A stretch of 64,000 nucleotides of DNA. Source: Rhodopirellula islandica. Its GTDB lineage: Bacteria > Planctomycetota > Planctomycetia > Pirellulales > Pirellulaceae. The position numbers and the translations under genes are program-made. The stretch covers positions 434,001 to 498,000 of the forward strand of contig NZ_LECT01000044.1 of NCBI RefSeq assembly GCF_001027925.1, given 5' to 3'. This document shows, piece by piece, positions 9,236-17,663 of this stretch. Every line of letters starts with the position of its first letter. The first letter of the stretch is position 1. The notes beneath the pieces were generated by a model that was not told where the DNA came from, ran no database searches, and saw nothing but the letters and a program-made list of their open reading frames with translations.

Positions 9236-10462
9236 ATGTCGATCAAACGTGTCGGAATCCTCACCGCCGGCGGCTTGGCCCCGTGTCTGTCGTCGGCCAT
9301 CGGAGCCCTGCTTGAAGCCTACACGGAGCAGGCTCCTGAAATTGAAATCCTCTGCTATCGATCCGGTTACAAAGGTCTGCTGCTCGGCGACAGCTTCGTC
9401 GTCGATGATCATTCGCGAAAGAATGCGGCGATCTTGCACCAGCACGGTGGCAGTCCCATCGGCAACAGTCGGGTCAAGCTGACCAACGTCGCCGATTGCG
9501 TGAAACGCGGGTTGGTCAGCGAAGGCCAAGATCCACTGCAGGTGGCTGCTGAGCGATTGCAATCCGACGAAGTCGACGTGTTGCACACCATCGGTGGTGA
9601 CGACACCAACACGACCGCCGCTGACTTGGCGGCCTACTTGGCCAAACACGAATACCAACTGACCGTGGTTGGTTTGCCCAAAACGATCGACAACGACGTC
9701 ATTCCGATCAAGCAAAGTCTCGGTGCTTGGACGGCGGCTGAAGAAGGTGCCAAGTTCTTCGAAAACGTGGTGGGTGAACACAGCGCCAACCCACGCATGC
9801 TGATCATTCACGAAGTCATGGGACGCAACTGTGGTTGGCTGACCGCCGCCACCGCTGCGAAATATCGCGAGCGATTGCAGAAGCTGAACTTCTTGCCCGA
9901 AATGGGACTCAGTCAACAACGTCGCGATGTGCACGGTGTCTTCGTTCCTGAGATGAGTTTTGATCTCGAAGAAGAAGCCAAGCGTTTGCGCGCGATCATG
10001 GATGAAAACGATTGCGTCAACATCTTCATCTCGGAAGGTGCCGGCGTGGACACCATCGTCAAGGAAATGGAATCGCGAGGCGAAAGCGTTCCCAAAGATG
10101 CATTCGGTCACTACAAACTGGACGCCGTGAACCCCGGCAAATGGTTCGGCAAGCAATTCGCCGACATGCTGGGTGCTGAGAAGACACTCGTGCAAAAGAG
10201 CGGCTACTTCAGTCGCGCCGCCGCTGCCAACGCCGAAGACATTGCCTTGATCGGTCGCTGTGCCAAGAAGGCGGTCGAGTGTGCCATGCAAGGCATCGGT
10301 GGTGTGATCGGAGAAGACGAAGACCAAAGCAACGAACTTCGGGCAATTGAGTTTGAACGGATCGCCGGTGGCAAACCATTCGACATCAACGTGGACTGGT
10401 TTGGTGACCTGCTCTCACAAATGGGACAACCCAAGGGCGAAGTCCTGGAAACGTCTCACTGA
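9236..10462 (+). CDS. pfp: PPi-dependent 6-phosphofructokinase
   Basis: Catalyses phosphorylation of fructose 6-phosphate to fructose 1,6-bisphosphate in glycolysis. Of 408 residues, the phosphate-donor loop reads G-G-D-D-T-N (120-125) and the catalytic loop P-K-T-I-D-N-D (148-154). In the PFK family the second Asp of GGDD and the Lys of PKTIDND replace the glycines typical of ATP enzymes and mark pyrophosphate as phosphoryl donor, so the reaction should be reversible. The ATG at 9236 follows a 236-base gap containing crossing inverted repeats. Its last seven bases overlap the 3' end of the convergent acyltransferase gene. Confidence 0.92.
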   Translation: MSIKRVGILTAGGLAPCLSSAIGALLEAYTEQAPEIEILCYRSGYKGLLLGDSFVVDDHSRKNAAILHQHGGSPIGNSRVKLTNVADCVKRGLVSEGQDPLQVAAERLQSDEVDVLHTIGGDDTNTTAADLAAYLAKHEYQLTVVGLPKTIDNDVIPIKQSLGAWTAAEEGAKFFENVVGEHSANPRMLIIHEVMGRNCGWLTAATAAKYRERLQKLNFLPEMGLSQQRRDVHGVFVPEMSFDLEEEAKRLRAIMDENDCVNIFISEGAGVDTIVKEMESRGESVPKDAFGHYKLDAVNPGKWFGKQFADMLGAEKTLVQKSGYFSRAAAANAEDIALIGRCAKKAVECAMQGIGGVIGEDEDQSNELRAIEFERIAGGKPFDINVDWFGDLLSQMGQPKGEVLETSH

Positions 10463-12030
10463 CGGACCAACTGAGCGGCAACAACCTCCGTGCCGAGCGC
10501 GTCGTTCGCGCCTGGCACGGATGGCTTTCGCTTCCCGTTGAGCAACCATCCGATTGGAGTGTGGCGAACAAAGATCTGGTAGCTCAGCAACAGCACCACG
10601 CTTGAGACCCCACTGACAATCGTGAACTTCACCAATAGCGGGACCTCCCAGTCTCGCACCCAAAACTGCAGGTACATCACCAGCGGCAGGTGAGCGAGGT
10701 ACAACCAGTAACTCGAATCCGAAAGGTACCGCAGTGTGCGACTGGGATGAGCGAATAGGGTTCGAAACATTCCCATCATGCCGAAGGACACGATCCAGGC
10801 ATACGCGGATTGAACGAAGACGGAAGCGACCAACCCTCCGCCCTCCGTTTGCCCACGCAGCGTCCATCCGATTGCAAACAGGATGGTGAACGACAGCGGC
10901 AGACTCATCTTCCATCCGCGACCGAGATCCCCGTCGCGGTCATTGGCGTCGAAGTAAATCGCGCCAAAGCCAAAGAACAATGCGTAGTACGCCAGCACCG
11001 ATGGCATCGGTAGCAGACCGACCGATGTCGCCGGCCCGAAGCCTTCGTGCCGCATGAACCAATGTGGCAACATCGTCAGCGGGATCAACCACAACAAACA
11101 GCGCGGCGAACGAACGACGGACGCCAGATCCCATCGTGAACGCCATGCCCGCGGGGTCAACGTCAGGACGAGTACAAACCCCGTCACCAGGAAGCACAGG
11201 AACGATAAAAACCACAGGTGACCGGTCACCGGAAATTCGAACAACAGAAACATCAATCCGCCCCAGTCCACGGCGTCCATGCCGCCACCGGCGACCGGTT
11301 CCGACAAGGTGACGCCCATCATCGTCGCGATTTTCTGCCGGCCGGATTCCACGTCCTCCTGATCGACTTCGATTTGCAACAACCCGGCCACGAACTCGGT
11401 CGTTCCCCAGGGTGCCCGCATCACGTCGATCGGCCGCTCTCCCTTGTGGTTTCCCAGTTCTGGGTCCGCGTCGTGATCCAACAACACCTTGGCAATGTCA
11501 TCGCGTCCCAGGAACGCGGCCACCAAGAAGGGTGAGTCACCTTGCTCGGATCGTTGATTGACATCGGCGCCTGCCAACAACGCTTTTTCCACTCCTGCCA
11601 AGTCATCTTGAACGACGGGAGTCAACAGATCAGTTGGGTCGACGGCGGTGACAATGCCCGTAGGGTGGGCCTGGATGTAGCCAGCAACGATCCACATGGC
11701 GGGAATGATCGTGCACATTCCAATCACAAACGGAATCGCAATTCGCAGGATGCGATTTTCGATCAGCTTCGAAACCCCGCGGCGCCGAAACAGCATCATC
11801 GTGAAGAAGCCGCTGAGCAAGAAAAACAACGGCATTCGAAAACCATGCACCAGCGCAATGAACATCGAAACCAAATCGCTGCTTTGCGAGTCTTGGATCG
11901 GCCACCCTCGCCCGGCATCGGGCGAGTAGGCGATTGCTGCGTGCAAGAAAATCCCCAGCAACATGGCGATCCCTCGCAACGCGTCCAGGTCGTGCCGGCG
12001 AGACGAAACAGAAGTCATTGAATCACTCAT
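10456..12030 (-). CDS. Acyltransferase-3 family membrane protein with inserted ankyrin repeats
   Basis: Integral membrane acyltransferase of the acyltransferase-3/OpgC type, which move acyl groups onto carbohydrates or other envelope molecules. The signature R-x10-H is present (R19 to H30: L-R-G-I-A-M...F-L-H), and about ten hydrophobic segments follow. Unusually, residues about 136-205, between membrane segments 3 and 4, form two ankyrin repeats (D-L-A-G-V-E-K-A-L-L-A-G-A-D-V-N, then G-D-S-P-F-L-V-A-A-F-L-G-R-D-D-I-A-K-V-L-L). A further 50 hydrophilic residues precede the next helix. At 524 residues it is longer than the usual 350-400, the excess matching the insertion. Convergent with pfp, 3' ends overlapping by seven bases. 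The acceptor is unknown. Confidence 0.85.
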   Translation of the reverse strand: MSDSMTSVSSRRHDLDALRGIAMLLGIFLHAAIAYSPDAGRGWPIQDSQSSDLVSMFIALVHGFRMPLFFLLSGFFTMMLFRRRGVSKLIENRILRIAIPFVIGMCTIIPAMWIVAGYIQAHPTGIVTAVDPTDLLTPVVQDDLAGVEKALLAGADVNQRSEQGDSPFLVAAFLGRDDIAKVLLDHDADPELGNHKGERPIDVMRAPWGTTEFVAGLLQIEVDQEDVESGRQKIATMMGVTLSEPVAGGGMDAVDWGGLMFLLFEFPVTGHLWFLSFLCFLVTGFVLVLTLTPRAWRSRWDLASVVRSPRCLLWLIPLTMLPHWFMRHEGFGPATSVGLLPMPSVLAYYALFFGFGAIYFDANDRDGDLGRGWKMSLPLSFTILFAIGWTLRGQTEGGGLVASVFVQSAYAWIVSFGMMGMFRTLFAHPSRTLRYLSDSSYWLYLAHLPLVMYLQFWVRDWEVPLLVKFTIVSGVSSVVLLLSYQIFVRHTPIGWLLNGKRKPSVPGANDALGTEVVAAQLVRQ

Positions 12031-12154
12031 GGCTTCAGTTTCCTCGATGTCGGGGGCGCACGCACCGTTGCTTTGGTAACGAACTGTACCGATCTGAATC
12101 CCGCGACCCGAAAACCAAGCAAGAGTGCTGCGTCACAACGAATTTTTCGGGTCG

Positions 12155-12214
12155 CAAAACTCGTCAAGAGTTTTGATTTGCACCCTCAATCGCCGAAAGT
12201 CTTGACGACTTTCG
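12155..12214. repeat. Paired hairpin (REP/BIME-like) element
   Basis: Two adjacent perfect hairpins in the gap between divergent upstream and downstream minus-strand genes. CAAAACTC-GTCAA-GAGTTTTG lies at 12155-12175 and CGAAAGTC-TTGAC-GACTTTCG at 12194-12214. The loops GTCAA and TTGAC are reverse complements of each other. The same architecture recurs at 15206-15271, so this is probably a dispersed element. It lies between the acyltransferase start and the M24 peptidase stop and could also act as a transcript end. Confidence 0.6.
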
Positions 12215-12244
12215 CGACGGCCGAAAGACTCCTGCTTACCTGCG

Positions 12245-13471
12245 TCAGCTTGGATTCCAATCCAGCCCCATCGGCAACTGGTTCAAGTTGACAGGACCGT
12301 CCGCCGTCACGACCAACATGTCTTCGATGCGAACACCACCATGTTGACGTCCATAGAGCCCCGGTTCGACCGTGAAAACTTCACCGGCGAGCATTTCACC
12401 TCCGCCATGATCCAGCAGGATCGGCTCGTGAACTTCCAGACCGATCCCGTGGCCGGTGCCGTGTTGAATCGAGGGCCCGTCCGTCTGCTCCCCTCGTGAG
12501 ATCGGGTACCCGTGACTGACCAAGACCTTCTCAACGGCCAACTGGACTTCTTCGCCCGTTCTTCCGGGGAACAAGACTGCCTCGGCGGCTTCCTTGGATG
12601 CGACCACCGCCGTGTGCATTTTCTGAACGGTCTCGCTAGGCGTTCCATGGACCACGGTTCGCGTGCAGTCGCCGTTGTAGCGAGTTGACTCATCGCGTGG
12701 AAAAAGATCGACGATGACCGGATGCCCGGTGTACAAATCGCCGTCGCCTCGGTGGTGGCAATCCGCTGATTCCGGCAACGTCGCAACGATCGCACCGTGG
12801 CTCATCGTGTAATCACGTTTCATGAACGCTTCCGCCGCCATCGTGCGAACTCGTTCGCTGGTCAACGGTTCGCCACCGACCATCAATCGACCTTCTGAAC
12901 CGACCTCCGCGGTGGCGATCATTTCACACATCTGCCGCATCACCGACTCCGTGACCGACTGAGCTTTCCGAAGCCATTCGATCTCTTGCTCCGTTTTGAC
13001 GCGGCGATCGATCACGCCCAAGTCATCGTCGTAGGCGATTGAGATCCCAGCGTCGGCCAAGTGCCAGGCGTAGATCAGCGGGAACGCTCGGTCGACGACG
13101 ACCTGATCGATCGATTGAAGCTGAAGGAATCGGGCGACGGATTGAGCGGACGCGGTTTCGCGATCGCCACTGGCGGATCCCGAGACGGGCGGAAAATCAG
13201 CCGGACATTGAACGGAATCCAATTGTCCCGCGGCGCGAGTTCGGTCCATTTCCAAGTCACGCACGATGCCGATGTTTTTTCCGTCGGGCAGGCGCACCCA
13301 CGCAGCAGGATCACCGAGCGCGATTCCCAAACGTCGAAACAAATTTGCGTTTCGATCGGCCAGGCCCGCCATCACCTGGGCTCCCTCGGAGCCGAGACTT
13401 GAACGAGCGTCGTTGGATACAGAACCGTCAGCGGAGTCGCTCATGGCGACCATCAATTTAGAGTGAATCAT
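12245..13471 (-). CDS. M24 family metallopeptidase (Xaa-Pro aminopeptidase-like)
   Basis: Pita-bread metallopeptidase of the aminopeptidase P/prolidase group, removing N-terminal residues next to proline. All five metal ligands are present in the C-terminal half: Asp in I-V-D-L-F, Asp in N-G-D-C-T-R-T, His in G-T-G-H-G-I-G-L-E-V-H-E, Glu in T-V-E-P-G-L-Y and Glu in V-R-I-E-D-M. The N-terminal 150 residues form the variable creatinase-like domain. No signal peptide, so cytoplasmic. The start is uncertain: ATGs at 13471, 13453 and 13444 are all in frame and none has a clear ribosome site. Confidence 0.88.
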   Translation of the reverse strand: MIHSKLMVAMSDSADGSVSNDARSSLGSEGAQVMAGLADRNANLFRRLGIALGDPAAWVRLPDGKNIGIVRDLEMDRTRAAGQLDSVQCPADFPPVSGSASGDRETASAQSVARFLQLQSIDQVVVDRAFPLIYAWHLADAGISIAYDDDLGVIDRRVKTEQEIEWLRKAQSVTESVMRQMCEMIATAEVGSEGRLMVGGEPLTSERVRTMAAEAFMKRDYTMSHGAIVATLPESADCHHRGDGDLYTGHPVIVDLFPRDESTRYNGDCTRTVVHGTPSETVQKMHTAVVASKEAAEAVLFPGRTGEEVQLAVEKVLVSHGYPISRGEQTDGPSIQHGTGHGIGLEVHEPILLDHGGGEMLAGEVFTVEPGLYGRQHGGVRIEDMLVVTADGPVNLNQLPMGLDWNPS

Positions 13472-13860
13472 GCACCCAAATTAACCGACCGAGCCGAAGC
13501 TGCCGAGAGACCGCCAGTTGAGCGAGTTGGCAACCACTCAATCACCGACACAAGGCGGGATTGGCGGAACGGAAGTCGCCTCAATTGCCTTGGTTTTTCC
13601 TGGAAACGGCGAGCCAGCTGGTCAATCTCGCCAATCAGCCTCCGCCAGCAACGCTCGCGTTTCCTGGCAGAATCCTTGTAGATTCACTAACCGTGCTGAC
13701 CCACAGAGCGTTTGCGAAATTCGCTTGCGACTGTTCTGGCAGATGAAGCGGTCGGGTGGCTCATGCCGATCGTTGGGAGGGACGTCGCTCCAATGCGATC
13801 GCCTGGTCTCGCTACGGCGGCCAAGCGTCTCGCCCCGCCGCCATCGCTTGAGTCTGTTTC
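13472..13860. other. Intergenic gap, 389 bp, divergent promoters expected
   Basis: This gap separates the minus-strand M24 peptidase from a plus-strand hypothetical gene, so both promoters should lie here. Several open frames cross it, but none has a convincing start, ribosome site or recognisable protein. I see no RNA gene and no strong repeat. Confidence 0.5.
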
Positions 13861-15171
13861 ATGACATGGTTTTCAAAACCCACTGACACGCCCGCTCCCA
13901 GCGCCCACGAAGCAACCGCCGCACGCCCGACCGCTCCCGCGGCCCGTCGCGTGAATCGCCTGCTTCGACGTCGCTGGATTAGCGCCGTCGCGTTGGGGGG
14001 CATCATGTTGTCAGCTGGCCCAGGTTTGACCGGCACCAGCTCAGCTGGGTTCCCGGAGATGGTCGAGCGGGTCGGACGCTTTTGCGGAGCCAGCTGGGGT
14101 GACGGGTACCACGCCTGCCACAGCAGCGGCATGCGACCGATGGCCAATCTGCCGCCGCGTTCGTACCCGGCACGCACCGGCAACCTGGGTGACAAAGTGA
14201 TGGGGTGCAAGACGTGCCAGTCACCAAGTTGCCAGGGAACGTGTCAAGCCAACTCGCTGCAATCAAGCGAACTTCGCGATGGCTTCAGCAGATTGCGTCC
14301 AACCATGCTGCCCACCGCCGATCATCCGACATTCTACGACCGCTTTGACGAGTACGCTCGAAAAGTCAGCTTCGAAGCCGCTGCGGCCGAAGTGGGTGCC
14401 CAGCCTGTTGACCCGATCCTCGATCACGAAACAATCGGAAGTCACTATCCCGAGACCAACTCGCCTCGGTTTCAGCTGCACTCGAAACACATCGATCAGT
14501 TCACGCACCATGGGTTCTCTGTCCTGGCAAACGAGGATCCCTCGACAACATCATCGTCGGAACCAACGCTCGAAAAATCAGCCCTGACCAGCGACATCCC
14601 GGTCGCAAACGAGCCACTCCCAAAGCAGCAATTGACTGCAGAAGAGATCCAGCGTTTTCGTGAATACCAAGAACACCAACGGTTGGAAAAGAAGTACAAA
14701 AAGTACTTGATTGAGCCAGAGGAAATCGAACCTTCGCAAACGTTCGGTGGCCCGCCTGTCGGTAGCGAGCAGCGACGTTCGCTCGACGAGCGGAAGGTGG
14801 AGGAATTGCTGAAAGAAAAGCCGCAGCTTCTACCCCCGCCTTCGGCCAGCGAAAATGAAAAGCAGGAGGACTCGCCGGCAAGTCCCAGCGACCTGCTCGA
14901 CACCTCGCTCGAAGAACTGCTGCCGCCCTACCCTGAGGAAGACGACTTGCTCCTGCCCTCTGATGCGGCTGGACCAGCGTCTTGGCCAACGGGCTCGGCA
15001 ACCGACTCGTTGAGCCATCAATCACCGTCTCCCGCATCGGCACACTCCTCGCGGAACTTCATCCGGCAACCGTCCGGAGAAGCAACCGCAACCGCAGCGG
15101 CGGCCGACAGCACTCCCACCCAGCGTGTCGCGGAAGTTCCGAACTGGCGTTTCGTTCGCCAGCCTCATTAG
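13861..15171 (+). CDS. Hypothetical protein with N-terminal membrane anchor and Cys-rich segment
   Basis: A 436-residue protein I cannot assign. After a basic, Ala/Pro-rich N terminus, a hydrophobic stretch near residues 40-60 (W-I-S-A-V-A-L-G-G-I-M-L) could be a signal peptide or anchor. A Cys/Gly segment near 118-130 (G-C-K-T-C-Q-S-P-S-C-Q-G-T-C) could bind metal or form disulfides. From about 240 onward it is charged and Pro/Ser/Glu-rich, with a helical stretch (E-E-I-Q-R-F-R-E-Y-Q-E-H-Q-R-L-E-K-K), and is probably disordered. The design resembles lineage-restricted planctomycete envelope proteins, which is an inference. It converges on a small zinc-ribbon gene. Confidence 0.65.
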   Translation: MTWFSKPTDTPAPSAHEATAARPTAPAARRVNRLLRRRWISAVALGGIMLSAGPGLTGTSSAGFPEMVERVGRFCGASWGDGYHACHSSGMRPMANLPPRSYPARTGNLGDKVMGCKTCQSPSCQGTCQANSLQSSELRDGFSRLRPTMLPTADHPTFYDRFDEYARKVSFEAAAAEVGAQPVDPILDHETIGSHYPETNSPRFQLHSKHIDQFTHHGFSVLANEDPSTTSSSEPTLEKSALTSDIPVANEPLPKQQLTAEEIQRFREYQEHQRLEKKYKKYLIEPEEIEPSQTFGGPPVGSEQRRSLDERKVEELLKEKPQLLPPPSASENEKQEDSPASPSDLLDTSLEELLPPYPEEDDLLLPSDAAGPASWPTGSATDSLSHQSPSPASAHSSRNFIRQPSGEATATAAAADSTPTQRVAEVPNWRFVRQPH

Positions 15172-15205
15172 TGGTCCAATACGCCTAGGAATGAGGGTTA
15201 CGGCC

Positions 15206-15271
15206 GTAGCGGAAGTCGTCAAGACTTTCGGTTTCCCCGCCACCAACGAAACTCTTGACGAGTTCCGCTAC
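15206..15271. repeat. Paired hairpin (REP/BIME-like) element, second copy
   Basis: A 66-base imperfect palindrome between convergent genes. The left arm starts GTAGCGGAAGTC (15206) and the right arm ends GAGTTCCGCTAC (15271). Each arm is itself a small hairpin: AAGTC-GTCAA-GACTT on the left and AACTC-TTGAC-GAGTT on the right. The arms differ by a compensated base pair (G-C versus C-G), so stem pairing is preserved. It may terminate both convergent transcripts. Confidence 0.6.
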
Positions 15272-15339
15272 CCTGAAATTGAGTTGGAACAGACCACGAT
15301 GCACGGCATCCATAGGATGCGTGGCAGCTTACCAATACC

Positions 15340-15570
15340 TCAAGTGCGGCCGCCTTCGCAGCACGTTTCGCAAATCGTGTGACATCGCTCGCACTGCAAC
15401 TTGCCGCGAATTTCGATCAGGGTTCGCCCCAAACAAACGGGGCAAACACCCAGCGTCGCATCCGCGGGGGAGCACTGATTCCACTGGTGCGGCGCATCGG
15501 ACTGCGATGAACCCTCTGCTGATGGATGGTTCAATTTGGGAGCTCTCGATTCGTTCATGTTGCAATCCAT
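15340..15570 (-). CDS. Small zinc-ribbon protein
   Basis: A protein of about 76 residues ending in two or three Cys pairs: C-P-V-C, then C-E-R-C-H and C-E-T-C-C-E-G-G. The C-P-V-C...C-x-x-C spacing is that of a treble-clef/zinc-ribbon knuckle, and the N-terminal 35 residues are polar and probably disordered. The function is unknown; possibilities are nucleic-acid or protein binding. The start is taken at 15570 (M-D-C-N); ATG at 15558 is equally likely and neither has a clear ribosome site. It faces the plus-strand hypothetical gene across the paired-hairpin element and diverges from the DUF2306 gene 49 bases away. Confidence 0.6.
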   Translation of the reverse strand: MDCNMNESRAPKLNHPSAEGSSQSDAPHQWNQCSPADATLGVCPVCLGRTLIEIRGKLQCERCHTICETCCEGGRT

Positions 15571-15618
15571 TTGGTGTGCTGATTTCAAAACGGTTAGACT
15601 CCAGCAGGAGGATAATCG

Positions 15619-16377
15619 ATGGCTTCCGAGCATTCCCTTTTCAAAGCTTCTCCTCGCGGAACCGTTTTCAACCGTGATGCGTCACGACTGAACCGGCTGG
15701 TGCGAGTGGCAACCGCGATGACGCTCGTGCTCGGCGTGAGTGTCTTGGTCCAGCTCCTGCTCCCGTACCAGGACTATTTCCCTGCCAACCTGAAGGACTC
15801 GGTTTTCCTGTCGGCTCACCGAAGTCACTTCCACGGTTGGTACTCCATCGCGTTCTACGTTCACATTGTCGCGGGGCCGATCGCATTGGTTCAAGGTGCC
15901 GCGTTGTTCTTCAGTGGATCGAAGCGGAAACCGACTCCAAGATGGCACCGTGTCATCGGGCGGGTTCAAGCCGTTGTGGTCCTGTTGTTTTTGTTTCCTA
16001 GCGGTTTGGTGATGGCCCAGCACGCCATGGCTGGCCCGAGTGCGGAAGTCGCCTTCACACTGCTGTCACTGGCAACGGCGATCACGATGGCGCTCGCGAT
16101 CCGCAGTGCAATGAGCGGGAGGATCCGTCAGCACCGTCTTTGGGCAACACGCTGTTTTCTGCTGCTGTGCTCGCCGTTGATGCTTCGAGTCGTCGTCGGG
16201 TTCACGATTCTCACGGGAACAGAAACTGATTTTGCACACCGTCTTCTCGCTTGGGCCAGTTGGTTGGTCCCGTGGTTTCTTTTCGAGGTTGGGAGAAAAT
16301 GTCATGACGCTGCTTCAATGTCACGGAACACAACCAGGACAACGCCGGCGACGGCTTCCATCCCCATCTCGGTGTAG
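15619..16377 (+). CDS. DUF2306-type membrane protein
   Basis: A 252-residue integral membrane protein with about six or seven helices, resembling the DUF2306 family of uncharacterised proteins. Conserved-looking features are H-R-S-H-F-H-G-W near the first loop, F-Y-V-H-I-V-A-G-P near helix 2, R-W-H-R-V-I-G-R in a cytoplasmic loop and Q-H-R-L-W-A-T-R before a later helix. The histidines suggest heme or metal binding, by analogy only. A strong ribosome site (AGGAGG, 15606-15611) stands about seven bases before the ATG. The C-terminal tail is Thr/Ser-rich. The DUF1559 gene follows 16 bases later. Confidence 0.8.
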   Translation: MASEHSLFKASPRGTVFNRDASRLNRLVRVATAMTLVLGVSVLVQLLLPYQDYFPANLKDSVFLSAHRSHFHGWYSIAFYVHIVAGPIALVQGAALFFSGSKRKPTPRWHRVIGRVQAVVVLLFLFPSGLVMAQHAMAGPSAEVAFTLLSLATAITMALAIRSAMSGRIRQHRLWATRCFLLLCSPLMLRVVVGFTILTGTETDFAHRLLAWASWLVPWFLFEVGRKCHDAASMSRNTTRTTPATASIPISV

Positions 16378-16393
16378 CGACCCAATCGACAGA

Positions 16394-17593
16394 ATGCATG
16401 ATCGTTCGTCGACATCGGCTGCGGTCAAGATTCAGCGTCATGCATTCACGCTGCTGGAACTCCTGGTGGTCATCGGCATCATCGCTGTCCTGATCGGATT
16501 GCTGATGCCAGCGGTACGCACATCCAGTGAAGCCGCCAGAAGAATGAGTTGCAGCAACAACTTCAAACAACTTGGACTCGCGCTGCACAACTACCACTCC
16601 GCCTACAAGCAGCTTCCTCCTGCCCAGGGAGGCACGCTTCGAGGCCCATCCGAACGGGACGGGAACTCACGGCGTCTCAGCGGATTGGTGGCGTTGCTGC
16701 CGTTCTTTGAAGCCTCCAGCTTGTGGGAAACAATCTCCAACCCCGCTGAGTTCAACGGAATGTTCTACCCGCCAATGGGGCCGGCACCCTGGGTCGAACA
16801 GTACGAACCTTGGACGACACAGATTTCAACCTTGCAGTGTCCCGCTTCGCCGGCCACGCCCGAGCCATTTGGATTGACGAGTTATGCCTTTTGCGTGGGC
16901 GATCAAGTCGACCTGCTGAATGCCGAACACTCGTCAACACGATCGGTGCGCGGCATCTTCGCCGGGACCCATGTCCCCCACTTTCGCACAATCACCGATG
17001 GCCTCTCCAACACCATTGCCATGTGTGAAATCGGCAACGATCTCGGCGATGGTTATGACATCGGTCAAACCGCGATTCAACAAACCGGGGCAATCTTTGA
17101 ATCGCCCAGCACTTGCCGAGAAACGTTGGATGTCGACCGACCTGACTTCTACGAATCATCCGTTCAACTCGCCAGCGTCGGGCGGGGCGGTCGGTGGGCC
17201 GATGGGGTTGCGGCGATTGCGGCCGTCAACACGATCCTGCCACCGAATTCACCAAGTTGTTCCGTTGGAAAACAATTGACCAGCCCAGGCCTCCATTCGG
17301 CGGGCAGTTTTCATGCGGGTGGAGCAAACGTGCTGATGGCGGATGGCGCGGTCAAGTTCATCATCGAATCGATTGATCATGGTGATTCGACCGCCGCGGT
17401 GGTTCGGTTGACGGAAGCGGCTGAATCCAACGCCAGCACCACCTCCGAATCGGTCGATGAAGCTGCTGGCAACTCTTCCAATCAAGCGGACTCTTCATCG
17501 CCAACCTCGTTCACTCATCCGGAGAGCCCGTATGGTGTGTGGGGCGCACTCGGGACTGCCCGGAGCGAGGACTTGGTGACCAGCGGCCTTTGA
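16394..17593 (+). CDS. DUF1559 prepilin-like protein (H-x9-DG)
   Basis: A member of the large planctomycete family with a type IV prepilin-like N terminus and a DUF1559 body. The leader ends H-A-F-T-L-L-E-L-L-V-V-I-G-I-I-A-V-L-I-G, with the typical Glu five residues after the cleavage site, so a prepilin peptidase should process it. It then continues as a pseudopilin helix and a beta-rich domain. The C-terminal signature H-A-G-G-A-N-V-L-M-A-D-G fits H-x9-DG. Such proteins probably assemble in or on the envelope, but their role is not established. The open frame begins earlier (16232), inside the upstream gene; the ATG at 16394 puts the prepilin motif near residue 20. Confidence 0.88.
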   Translation: MHDRSSTSAAVKIQRHAFTLLELLVVIGIIAVLIGLLMPAVRTSSEAARRMSCSNNFKQLGLALHNYHSAYKQLPPAQGGTLRGPSERDGNSRRLSGLVALLPFFEASSLWETISNPAEFNGMFYPPMGPAPWVEQYEPWTTQISTLQCPASPATPEPFGLTSYAFCVGDQVDLLNAEHSSTRSVRGIFAGTHVPHFRTITDGLSNTIAMCEIGNDLGDGYDIGQTAIQQTGAIFESPSTCRETLDVDRPDFYESSVQLASVGRGGRWADGVAAIAAVNTILPPNSPSCSVGKQLTSPGLHSAGSFHAGGANVLMADGAVKFIIESIDHGDSTAAVVRLTEAAESNASTTSESVDEAAGNSSNQADSSSPTSFTHPESPYGVWGALGTARSEDLVTSGL

Positions 17594-17663
17594 TTCCGAC
17601 CGGAACTTGGGAATAAAATGGTAGTCCGATCCATCGCCGCCACGATCCGATACGCTGGGTGAC

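Noticed and set aside
13518-13886. 122-codon open frame in the gap before the hypothetical gene at 13861
   Set aside because: No ribosome site, overlaps the next gene start in another frame and shows no protein-like pattern.
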